From JBDKJS01 sp039806065 (GTDB lineage: Bacteria > Bacteroidota > Bacteroidia > AKYH767-A > 2013-40CM-41-45), in assembly GCA_039806065.1 (NCBI GenBank), contig JBDKJS010000064.1, positions 1 through 12,159 on the forward strand: a stretch of 12,159 nucleotides of DNA, read 5' to 3'. Shown here piece by piece: positions 1-5,553 of this stretch. The notes beneath the pieces were generated by a model. The model had not been told where the DNA came from, did not search any database, and saw only the letters and a program-made list of their open reading frames with translations. The stretch's first letter is position 1, and each line of letters begins with the position of its first letter. The position numbers and the translations under genes are program-made.

Positions 1-1761
1 AGTTCCTTGATCATACCTGAAACTTGCATCAATATTTAAATTAGTGAGATTAACTTCTACTGCACCATAAGGAGCGCCTATATCGTACTTTGTATCATAA
101 TTTCTATGGCAACAGTTACCCCAAGCCGGTACACCATATGCCAATACACCATTATCAGTATAATTATTTGCCGTATCAGCTAGGTTCAGTAGTCTAATGC
201 CATCATCGGTTACATCAGTTAAATAACTATTCCAAACCCATGACATTGAAATATTTTGATAAGCCTTATAGTACCCTGCAGTTAATTTCACCTTTTCAAA
301 AGATTTGGTAATACTAAAGTCATTGGTAAAATTATCAAAGTTATTTAGTTCGGTATCGAATAAATGCATGCGCATGAGTAAATTATTTCCATTGGCATTG
401 GAAGGAAAGGCCTCACCAGTGGTGTACGAAAGGGTGTAAGGATTACCTCCTGTAATACCACCTGCTATGCTTGCAGCATCACCAACTTGAGCTGGAAATG
501 GGGCTACAAATCTTCCACTATTCATTGCCCACCTGCTACGATTCATCACACTCCAATCGCTACCTAGGTCAAAAGCAAATTCGCTACCAATGGCAGTACT
601 CACAGGGTGCATGCCATCTGCCACATTGCTTCTACGCAATTGGCCATCTGGTCCTGTTCCAATATTGGTTTGCAAGTACGGACTCTGCAATGTACCGTGT
701 AAGGCATCATAACCGGCAACGGAACTCCAAGTTGGATTACTGTTTGTTCCTTCAACTTGCATGGGCATTGGCATGTAAGCTGCAGTTCTATCGTTCAAAT
801 ATTTTAAATAAACTCTTGCATAACCTTTGCCAAAAGTTTTGGTAAGATTAGCTTTTAACTGCCCACCTTGGTTAGAGATAAATCCTGCTTTGCGAGGGCC
901 GTCACCTTGACGGAAGAAACCTCCCAAATGGAAAGAAACATTGTTTCCAATAGGCGATCCATATTCAAAATCAGTACGAAGGCTATTGAAGTCCAAACCA
1001 ATTGTACTGGCAAGGCTTCCACCTTCCACTTCACCATGCTTGGATATAAAATTAATGATACCTGCAGGTGAATTACTTGCTAGCGTACTTGCATTACCAC
1101 CTCTTATTGCTTCTATGCGGCTAATTGTATTATCAGCTCGAAGAAAGATATCTGCAGTAGCAAAGGCGATGTCACCAAATTGAAGCACTGGCAGCCCATC
1201 TTCATGAAGTTGTAAAAATTTTGATCCACCGGTGGCTATAGGTACACCGCGAACGGTGATATTGGTATTACCATCACCACCACTAGCCTCAGAACGAACA
1301 CCAGTTATAGATCGCAAAATCTCTGCAGTAGATCGAGGGGCAGCATTGGCAATGGCTACAGGATCAATGGTAGAGATGGATACACTAGATTGTAAGGCTG
1401 ATTTAGGGTTAAGTAAACCTGTGATAACTACCTCATCTAACTGCAAATTGTCAGCTTTGAGTGAGGGAGCATAGGTGGTTACTTCACCACTTTTAATAGA
1501 TACAGCTTGGGTAAGGGTGGCAAAACCAATAGCCGAAACCTTTACGTTATAAACCCCTGCAGGCACACCTTTTACTTCAAAAGTACCTGATTCAGTGGTT
1601 AAGGCACCATAGACTGTATTGAGTAAAGCTACTGTGGCATAGGGAATACCTTTGCCCCCCTCTGACACCGTTCCACTTAGGGTGCCTTGGGCAAATACAG
1701 TTACTGAACTGGCAATAGCAACGCAGGCAATGGCCAGAAATTTAGTAATGATTTTTTTCAT
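1..1761 (-). CDS. TonB-dependent outer-membrane receptor, N-terminal part (3' end beyond window)
   Basis: The frame is open from the ATG at 1761 to the left edge (587 codons, no stop), so the C-terminal barrel is missing only because the window ends. Residues 1-24 form a signal peptide (MKK, hydrophobic core, cut after VFA before QG). Residues 26-103 read as a carboxypeptidase-regulatory-like beta-sandwich, the usual N-terminal extension of Bacteroidota receptors. LDEVVITG at 108-115 is the typical TonB-box-like strand. A plug domain follows (about 120-235), with ITVRGVP and RIEAIRGG motifs, and then alternating barrel strands. Such proteins import a bound substrate across the outer membrane using TonB/ExbBD energy. 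No SusD-like partner is visible. The substrate cannot be read from the sequence; the divergent LacI-type regulator suggests a carbohydrate (inference). Confidence 0.93.
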   Translation of the reverse strand, partial: MKKIITKFLAIACVAIASSVTVFAQGTLSGTVSEGGKGIPYATVALLNTVYGALTTESGTFEVKGVPAGVYNVKVSAIGFATLTQAVSIKSGEVTTYAPSLKADNLQLDEVVITGLLNPKSALQSSVSISTIDPVAIANAAPRSTAEILRSITGVRSEASGGDGNTNITVRGVPIATGGSKFLQLHEDGLPVLQFGDIAFATADIFLRADNTISRIEAIRGGNASTLASNSPAGIINFISKHGEVEGGSLASTIGLDFNSLRTDFEYGSPIGNNVSFHLGGFFRQGDGPRKAGFISNQGGQLKANLTKTFGKGYARVYLKYLNDRTAAYMPMPMQVEGTNSNPTWSSVAGYDALHGTLQSPYLQTNIGTGPDGQLRRSNVADGMHPVSTAIGSEFAFDLGSDWSVMNRSRWAMNSGRFVAPFPAQVGDAASIAGGITGGNPYTLSYTTGEAFPSNANGNNLLMRMHLFDTELNNFDNFTNDFSITKSFEKVKLTAGYYKAYQNISMSWVWNSYLTDVTDDGIRLLNLADTANNYTDNGVLAYGVPAWGNCCHRNYDTKYDIGAPYGAVEVNLTNLNIDASFRYDQGT

Positions 1762-1790
1762 AATCTCAAGTTTGTTTTAGAATGATTGAG

Positions 1791-1802
1791 TCAAACGTAT
1801 GG
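1791..1802. promoter_or_regulatory. Possible second LacI-family operator
   Basis: TCAAACGTATGG matches the idealised palindrome GCAAACGTTTGC at 9 of 12 positions and has a central CG at 1796-1797. Its centre is 67 bp from the better site at 1858-1869. It coincides with the receptor's -7 element (1792-1799), so binding here would block the promoter. The match is partly forced by the promoter consensus itself (TACGTTTG on the minus strand), so this is the weaker call. Confidence 0.35.
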
Positions 1803-1823
1803 TTTGCTTAATTACAAAGCAAG
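1792..1823 (-). promoter_or_regulatory. Bacteroidota-type promoter for the TonB-dependent receptor
   Basis: On the minus strand, TACGTTTG (1799-1792) is a perfect match to the Bacteroidota -7 consensus TAnnTTTG. Two weak -33 candidates lie upstream: CTTG at 1823-1820 (20-bp spacing) and TTTG at 1818-1815 (15-bp spacing, shorter than usual). Transcription would begin near 1785-1788 and leave a leader of about 25 nt before the ATG at 1761. Confidence 0.6.
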
Positions 1824-1857
1824 AAAGTTTAATGCCTTGTTGATAGCAATTGTTTTC

Positions 1858-1869
1858 GCAACCGTTTGC
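1858..1869. promoter_or_regulatory. Likely LacI-family operator (CG-centred palindrome)
   Basis: GCAACCGTTTGC is palindromic except for one base pair and has a CG step at its centre (1863-1864), the hallmark of LacI-family operators. It lies between the divergent receptor and regulator genes. A larger inverted repeat, ATAGCAA-N16-TTGCTAT (1843-1872), surrounds it. It sits 15 bp upstream of the regulator's -7 element, so autoregulation is plausible. Binding by the adjacent regulator is inferred from position and family. Confidence 0.6.
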
Positions 1870-1883
1870 TATTGAAAAAAAAA

Positions 1884-1891
1884 TATCTTTG
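1884..1891 (+). promoter_or_regulatory. Bacteroidota-type -7 element for the LacI-family gene
   Basis: TATCTTTG is a perfect TAnnTTTG match. The nearest TTTG upstream (1865-1868) is only 15 bp away, shorter than the usual spacing of about 19-21 bp, so the -33 element is poor or absent. Transcription would start near 1895-1898, about 20-25 nt before the ATG at 1919. The TTTG candidate lies inside the operator palindrome. Confidence 0.55.
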
Positions 1892-1918
1892 TATATAATA
1901 TTCTTATAATTGCACCCG

Positions 1919-2926
1919 ATGAAAAGAATCACTTTAAAAGATTTAGCAGGCCTGCTTGGCGTAAATACCTCAACCGTATCGCGCGCACTGAAGGACCACC
2001 CGGATATTGGCGTTGAACTTCGCGAAAAAATTAAGCGATTAGCAAAAGATCTAAACTATCATCCCAATATGATGGCAGTACAATTGAGAAAGCAAAAAAG
2101 CAACTTGATTGGATTAATTATTCCAGACGCAATAATGTTCTTCTTTCCTTCGGTAATTAAAGGGATTTCTGAGGTGATTCAAAAAAACAATTACAAATTG
2201 CTTGTATTGCAATCGGGTGAAAATTTAGAACAAGAAGAAGAGAATGTTCGAATCTGTTTCGAAAACGGAGTGGATGGATTGTTGATTACACTTACCAATC
2301 AAACACATAGTTTGAACCATTTGAACGACCTTCGCGACATGAACATTCCGATCATATTAGTAGATAAAATAATTGAAGAGAATAGCTATGACAAAGTTTT
2401 TATAGATGATCAAAATGCTACAGAAATATGCATTAATCATTTGGCTGTTACAGGCTGCAGGCGCATCATTGGTGTATTTGGAAATGAGAATTTAAGGATG
2501 ACCAAAAGTAGACTCGATGGATTCACGGTTGCTGCTCAGAAATATCAACTCACTACTGAGATAGTACATGCCGATGGCACATTTGAAGCAATGAAAAAGC
2601 TTTCGCAAAGTATATTAAAATTTAAGCCTGATGGCATTTTTGCAATGAGCGATGAGACACTTGCTGGGGCTGTTCCAGCAATAAAAAAATTAGGCCTAAA
2701 GATTCCACAAGATTGCTCTGTGGTAGCAATCAGTGACGGTTTTCTTCCTCAAATTCTAGATCCAACTATCACCTTTTTACACCATGATGGATTAGAACTT
2801 GGACGTCTGGCGGCCAAACACCTTATCAGTAAATTGCAAAACAAAGAGAATCCTTACTCAAACCAAACCATTCATTTACCTGTCAATTTAGAAATAAACG
2901 ACAGCACCAAGCCGTGGTTAAAATAA
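1919..2926 (+). CDS. LacI/GalR-family transcriptional regulator
   Basis: This is a 335-residue protein of normal LacI-family length. The helix-turn-helix occupies about residues 4-25, with TSTVSRALKDHP as the recognition-helix motif. The hinge helix is at about 49-61 (PNMMAVQLRKQKS); Leu56 matches the position that intercalates at the central CpG of operators in characterised members. The periplasmic-binding-protein-like effector domain spans about 62-335 and includes MSDETLAGAVPAIKKLG and PTITFLHHD, typical of the sugar-binding core. The ATG at 1919 (MKRITLKDL) is preferred over an in-frame TTG at 1910, because it gives the standard family N-terminus. It is divergent from the TonB-dependent receptor and probably controls it, and perhaps itself, in response to a sugar or its derivative. 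Whether it represses or activates, and the effector, are not known. Confidence 0.95.
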   Translation: MKRITLKDLAGLLGVNTSTVSRALKDHPDIGVELREKIKRLAKDLNYHPNMMAVQLRKQKSNLIGLIIPDAIMFFFPSVIKGISEVIQKNNYKLLVLQSGENLEQEEENVRICFENGVDGLLITLTNQTHSLNHLNDLRDMNIPIILVDKIIEENSYDKVFIDDQNATEICINHLAVTGCRRIIGVFGNENLRMTKSRLDGFTVAAQKYQLTTEIVHADGTFEAMKKLSQSILKFKPDGIFAMSDETLAGAVPAIKKLGLKIPQDCSVVAISDGFLPQILDPTITFLHHDGLELGRLAAKHLISKLQNKENPYSNQTIHLPVNLEINDSTKPWLK

Positions 2927-2956
2927 AACAGGCTTCTTATAAACCCACCCGAATTG

Positions 2957-3634
2957 TTAATTTATGCTATCTTGAAGTTTACTATTTTCACATCTCATAA
3001 TACGGGCTGGGTATTTCTCTATGAGAGCATAATTATGAGTAGCCATGAGCACAGCTGTACCCTGTTGACTAATGTTGATGAGTAATTTCATAATGCCTTC
3101 TGATGTTTCAGGATCTAGGTTTCCAGTTGGTTCATCAGCTAATATGAGTTTAGGCGTATTAAGAAGCGCTCTGGCTATGACCACCCGTTGTTGTTCTCCT
3201 CCGCTCAGTTCATGAGGCATTTTATACCCTTTAGTTCCCAAACCCACCTGATCTAACACTGCCACGATCCGTTGGTCGATAAGTTGCTTATCCTTCCATC
3301 CTGTAGCTTTTAATACAAACCACAAATTGGCATGAACACTACGATCAGTGAGTAATTGAAAATCTTGAAACACTATTCCAATTTGCCTTCGAAGAAATGG
3401 AATAGCATGGCGTTTAATACCATTTAACTCAAACCCTGCCACGTTACCATTTCCTTGTATTAATGCCACATCAGCATAAAGTAATTTCAAGAGCGAACTC
3501 TTGCCACTTCCAGTTTTACCAATTAAATAGACAAATTCACCTTTGGCAATTTTTAGATTAACAGAGGAGAGAACCAAATTTTTTGATTGAAAAATATCTG
3601 CATTCTCAAGCAGTACTACTTCATTGGCAAGCAT
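2957..3634 (-). CDS. ftsE: FtsE/LolD-type ABC transporter ATPase, most likely cell-division ATPase FtsE
   Basis: This 225-residue protein is a single cytoplasmic ATP-binding-cassette domain. It has Walker A GKTGSGKSS (39-47), a Q-loop in VFQDFQLL, the signature LSGGEQQR (143-150), Walker B LILADEP (163-169) followed by TGNLDP, and the switch histidine His200. The length and the ADEPTGNLDP context fit the FtsE/LolD/MacB group, and the compact size with no extension fits FtsE. FtsE pairs with the membrane protein FtsX to activate peptidoglycan hydrolases at the division site. No ftsX is in this window, so the assignment rests on sequence type alone; a LolD-like role is the main alternative. The gene converges on the LacI-family gene with 30 bp between stops. 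A strong terminator lies 25 bp upstream of its ATG. CTAAATTA at 3653-3660 (TAATTTAG on the minus strand) is a possible but imperfect -7 element. Confidence 0.82.
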   Translation of the reverse strand: MLANEVVLLENADIFQSKNLVLSSVNLKIAKGEFVYLIGKTGSGKSSLLKLLYADVALIQGNGNVAGFELNGIKRHAIPFLRRQIGIVFQDFQLLTDRSVHANLWFVLKATGWKDKQLIDQRIVAVLDQVGLGTKGYKMPHELSGGEQQRVVIARALLNTPKLILADEPTGNLDPETSEGIMKLLINISQQGTAVLMATHNYALIEKYPARIMRCENSKLQDSIN

Positions 3635-3659
3635 ATCAATTGGGGCTTGGGGCTAAATT

Positions 3660-3684
3660 AAAAAAAACCAGATTGCAATCTGGT
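3660..3684 (-). terminator. Intrinsic terminator of the hydrolase/small-protein transcript
   Basis: ACCAGATTGCAATCTGGT (3667-3684) is a perfect 18-bp palindrome. On the minus strand it is followed at once by a run of eight T residues (3667-3660, the first shared with the stem). It lies 31 bp past the stop codon of the small gene at 3716, where a terminator would be expected. On the plus strand no T-tract follows, so it works leftward only. Confidence 0.85.
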
Positions 3685-3715
3685 GCCGGCTATAAATAAG
3701 ATTAACATGAATTGT

Positions 3716-3964
3716 TTACATTTCAAATTTTGTGACCTTTCCATAAGGAAGGATTTTAATAGTCTCAAGAATTTTTTCTTCCAGGTGTTTCAAGCCCAAT
3801 TTTTCAAGAGCCTTCTCTGGTCTATCTACGCGAAAATACGCAAGCAAGGTGTAATTACTATCGCGCAGCTGAACATAATCAGGAATTTTATCTGTACCCT
3901 TTACCTTCAATAAATACATGTTCGTCTTATAGATCTTGTCTCTAAAATTAATTTCTAGCATCAT
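3716..3964 (-). CDS. Small protein of unknown function, co-transcribed with the hydrolase
   Basis: This encodes about 82 residues from ATG 3964, or 81 from the adjacent ATG at 3961. A TTG at 3970 is also in frame but would sit directly against the upstream stop. I do not recognise the family. There is no signal peptide or membrane segment. The protein is charged, with beta-strand-like segments near the N-terminus (NMYLLKVKG, YTLLAYFRVD) and a Lys/Glu-rich helical stretch (RPEKALEKLGLKHLEEKIL), which suggests a small soluble alpha/beta domain. Translation starts about 6 bp after the hydrolase stop, and a strong terminator follows its own stop. It is therefore the last gene of a two-gene transcript, which supports its being real. 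No function can be assigned. Confidence 0.8.
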   Translation of the reverse strand: MMLEINFRDKIYKTNMYLLKVKGTDKIPDYVQLRDSNYTLLAYFRVDRPEKALEKLGLKHLEEKILETIKILPYGKVTKFEM

Positions 3965-3970
3965 TAACAA

Positions 3971-4606
3971 CTAAGATAGGAATGGGTTATTCAATTTTTC
4001 AAATTTAACACTTGTTTTAGGTCCATGGCCGGGCCATACAACCGTATGTTCAGGCAATTTAAAAATAATGTCTTTAATGCTGCTGATTAATTGTGTTTGA
4101 TTGCCACCTGGTAAATCTGTTCGGCCTATACTTTGATAGAAGAGCACATCACCACCAATTAATTGGCCACTAGCCCCATGGTAAAAACAGATGGAACCAG
4201 GACTATGTCCAGGTGCGAGCAGGCAAGTAAGTAAAAGACCTCCTAGGCCAATTTTTTCTCCATCTTCTATAAATTTGCTGATGGTGGGGCCTGGTTTGTA
4301 GTCGATATTCCACATCAATGCAGATACACTTGCATTTTGATAAATAAAAGCTTCATCCGAATGCATGATTGGCCTTAAACCCCACGTTTGGAAGCAAAAA
4401 TTTAAACCTAAAATATGATCAATATGGGCATGAGTGAGCAATAGCAACTGTGGCCTTAAATGGTGATTCACAATAAATTGATGCAATTCATCATCTTCTT
4501 GTGAATGAGCATTTCCCGGATCTATGATGATGGCATTTCCAGCATCATCATACAGAAGGTAGGTGTTTTCTTGAAAGGGGCCGAAACAAAATTGGGTAAT
4601 CTTCAT
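3971..4606 (-). CDS. Metallo-beta-lactamase-fold hydrolase, glyoxalase II-like
   Basis: This 211-residue protein contains the full metal-binding set of the family. His59, His61, Asp63 and His64 lie in HAHIDH, His134 in PGHSPGS, Asp153 in GGDVLF (the bridging aspartate), and His194 in WPGHGP. The GRTDLPGG segment after the bridging aspartate is typical of short glyoxalase II-like (YcbL/GloB-type) enzymes, which lack the C-terminal helical domain of classical GloB. Likely substrates are thioesters such as S-D-lactoylglutathione or an analogue, but the true substrate is uncertain. It has no signal peptide, so it should be cytoplasmic. ATG 4606 (MKITQFCFGPFQENTYL) is the family N-terminus; a TTG at 4639 would add 11 residues upstream of the predicted promoter and is rejected. 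It is the first gene of a two-gene transcript. Confidence 0.92.
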   Translation of the reverse strand: MKITQFCFGPFQENTYLLYDDAGNAIIIDPGNAHSQEDDELHQFIVNHHLRPQLLLLTHAHIDHILGLNFCFQTWGLRPIMHSDEAFIYQNASVSALMWNIDYKPGPTISKFIEDGEKIGLGGLLLTCLLAPGHSPGSICFYHGASGQLIGGDVLFYQSIGRTDLPGGNQTQLISSIKDIIFKLPEHTVVWPGHGPKTSVKFEKLNNPFLS

Positions 4607-4611
4607 TGTGC

Positions 4612-4640
4612 CAAAGATACGGAACCTTAGGCAAGGCAAA
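4612..4640 (-). promoter_or_regulatory. Bacteroidota-type promoter for the hydrolase operon
   Basis: On the minus strand, TTTG (4640-4637), a 17-bp spacer and TATCTTTG (4619-4612) fit the TTTG/TAnnTTTG consensus. Only 5 nt separate the -7 element from the ATG at 4606, so the transcript would be leaderless or nearly so. Confidence 0.65.
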
Positions 4641-4655
4641 ACAATTATGTAATTG

Positions 4656-4674
4656 GATCATTTTAAAAATGATC
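4656..4674. repeat. Perfect 9-bp inverted repeat in the hydrolase-gcvH divergent region
   Basis: GATCATTTT-A-AAAATGATC is a perfect inverted repeat with a one-base centre at 4665. The loop is too small for a good RNA hairpin, and it lies upstream of both predicted promoters: about 16 bp beyond the hydrolase -33 element and 22 bp before the gcvH -7 element. This position suits a dimeric DNA-binding regulator. No regulator can be named, and chance palindromes are not rare in AT-rich sequence. Confidence 0.45.
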
Positions 4675-4695
4675 GTACAATGCAAAAAAAATATT

Positions 4696-4703
4696 TATTT
4701 TCG
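4696..4703 (+). promoter_or_regulatory. Probable -7 element for gcvH
   Basis: TATTTTCG matches TAnnTTTG at all but the seventh position. It lies 23 bp before the gcvH ATG, giving a leader of under 20 nt. That is too short for a glycine riboswitch, and none is seen. No convincing -33 element is visible. Confidence 0.4.
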
Positions 4704-4726
4704 TGCGGTAAACTTAAAAGACAAAT

Positions 4727-5113
4727 ATGAATTTTCCAGAATCCCTCCGCTACACCAAGGACCACGAATGGGTACAAATTGATGGTGATACAGCTACCAT
4801 TGGCATTACAGATTTTGCCCAACGTGAGTTGGGTGACATTGTGTATGTTGAAATTGAAACCAAGGGTGAAAATCTTGGAGCTGAGGCAGTATTTGGTACC
4901 GTAGAAGCGGTAAAAACTGTATCAGATTTATTTATGCCTGTCAGTGGCCAAATATTGGAGGTAAATGATGGCCTTTCTCAAAATCCTGAATCAGTTAACA
5001 ACGATTGCTATCAATCAGGTTGGATGATAAAAGTTAAAATGAGCAATGCAGCTGAATCGAATTTATTGATGGATGCTCATGCATATAAAAAATTGATTGG
5101 TGTGGATGCGTAA
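4727..5113 (+). CDS. gcvH: Glycine cleavage system H protein
   Basis: This 128-residue protein has the usual GcvH length. The conserved N-terminal segment YTKDHEWV is at 9-16, ITDFAQRELGDIVYVE at 27-42, and the lipoyl hairpin FGTVEAVKTVSD at 56-67 with Lys63 as the lipoylation site. It is followed by the family motif SGQILEVND and the late NNDCYQSGWMIKV. The lipoyl arm shuttles the methylamine intermediate between GcvP, GcvT and the dihydrolipoyl dehydrogenase in the cytoplasm; none of those partners is encoded here. It is divergent from the hydrolase operon. Its stop overlaps the next ATG by one base (TAATG), so it is probably translationally coupled to the VanZ-like gene. Confidence 0.97.
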   Translation: MNFPESLRYTKDHEWVQIDGDTATIGITDFAQRELGDIVYVEIETKGENLGAEAVFGTVEAVKTVSDLFMPVSGQILEVNDGLSQNPESVNNDCYQSGWMIKVKMSNAAESNLLMDAHAYKKLIGVDA

Positions 5114-5520
5114 TGCAATTAATCATTCAAAAAATATTTAGATACAAATGGGTGCCTGCTATTATGTGGGCACTTTTCATTTTGGTGATATGTGGCATAC
5201 CGGGGAGCATGCTTCCCAAACAAAATTTTTGGCAGTGGTTGCGCTTTGATAAAATAGTACACTTATTGGTGTTTGGTATGCAATATTTATTCTTGATCAT
5301 TCCTTTATCTGCCGGCAAATATCCCTCTAAAAGATCAATCATCATTGCATTTGCCCTGAGTATAGGCTATGGCTGCTTCATTGAAGTACTTCAAGAGCAT
5401 GTTTTTACAAAACGAAGTGGCGATTGGCGCGATGCCTTGGCCAACAGCTTAGGCGTAGTGATAGGCTGGTGGTTTCACAAAGGCTTGCCTACAGGGTGGT
5501 GGATACAACCCAACAAATAG
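5113..5520 (+). CDS. VanZ-like family membrane protein
   Basis: This 135-residue protein has about four predicted membrane segments (about 14-32, 48-66, 74-93, 107-121). It carries the VanZ-like signature positions: DKIVH (46-50), EVLQE with Glu91 and Gln94, and a polar RSGDWRDALANSLG stretch with Arg101, Asp104, Asp107 and Asn111. VanZ itself gives low-level teicoplanin resistance, but most family members have no known function, so no resistance role is implied here. The ATG overlaps the gcvH stop codon, which ties the two into one transcript; I recall the same neighbour pair in other Bacteroidota genomes. The Gly/Trp-rich C-terminus is short and probably cytoplasmic or periplasmic. Confidence 0.88.
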   Translation: MQLIIQKIFRYKWVPAIMWALFILVICGIPGSMLPKQNFWQWLRFDKIVHLLVFGMQYLFLIIPLSAGKYPSKRSIIIAFALSIGYGCFIEVLQEHVFTKRSGDWRDALANSLGVVIGWWFHKGLPTGWWIQPNK

Positions 5521-5540
5521 GGAAAACACATTTTTTTTAG

Positions 5541-5548
5541 CACCTTTG
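5541..5548 (+). promoter_or_regulatory. Possible -7 element for the epimerase-glycosyltransferase pair
   Basis: CACCTTTG differs from TAnnTTTG by one base. It ends 5 nt before the ATG at 5554, the same spacing as the hydrolase promoter, so this would be another near-leaderless start. A run of eight T residues (5531-5538) precedes it, and no clear -33 TTTG is present. Read-through from the gcvH-VanZ transcript (33 bp gap) is the alternative. Confidence 0.4.
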
Positions 5549-5553
5549 CAGCT

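Noticed and set aside
471..1474. Several open plus-strand frames of 60-124 codons at 471-845, 868-1071, 941-1183 and 1232-1474
   Set aside because: They lie opposite the receptor gene, whose minus-strand frame is continuous and carries all the recognisable domains. Their translations have no family-like pattern.
1910..1918. TTG start for the LacI-family gene, three codons upstream
   Set aside because: The ATG at 1919 gives the standard N-terminus MKRITLKDL, and a TTG start is not needed.
4607..4639. TTG start for the hydrolase, 11 codons upstream
   Set aside because: It would precede the predicted -7 element at 4612-4619 and add residues not typical of the family.
4704..4726. Glycine riboswitch ahead of gcvH
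   Set aside because: The space between the predicted promoter and the ATG is under 25 nt, far too short for a glycine aptamer.
5113..5520. Teicoplanin-resistance gene vanZ
   Set aside because: Only broad family similarity is seen. No other van genes are near, and the pairing with gcvH points to a housekeeping context.
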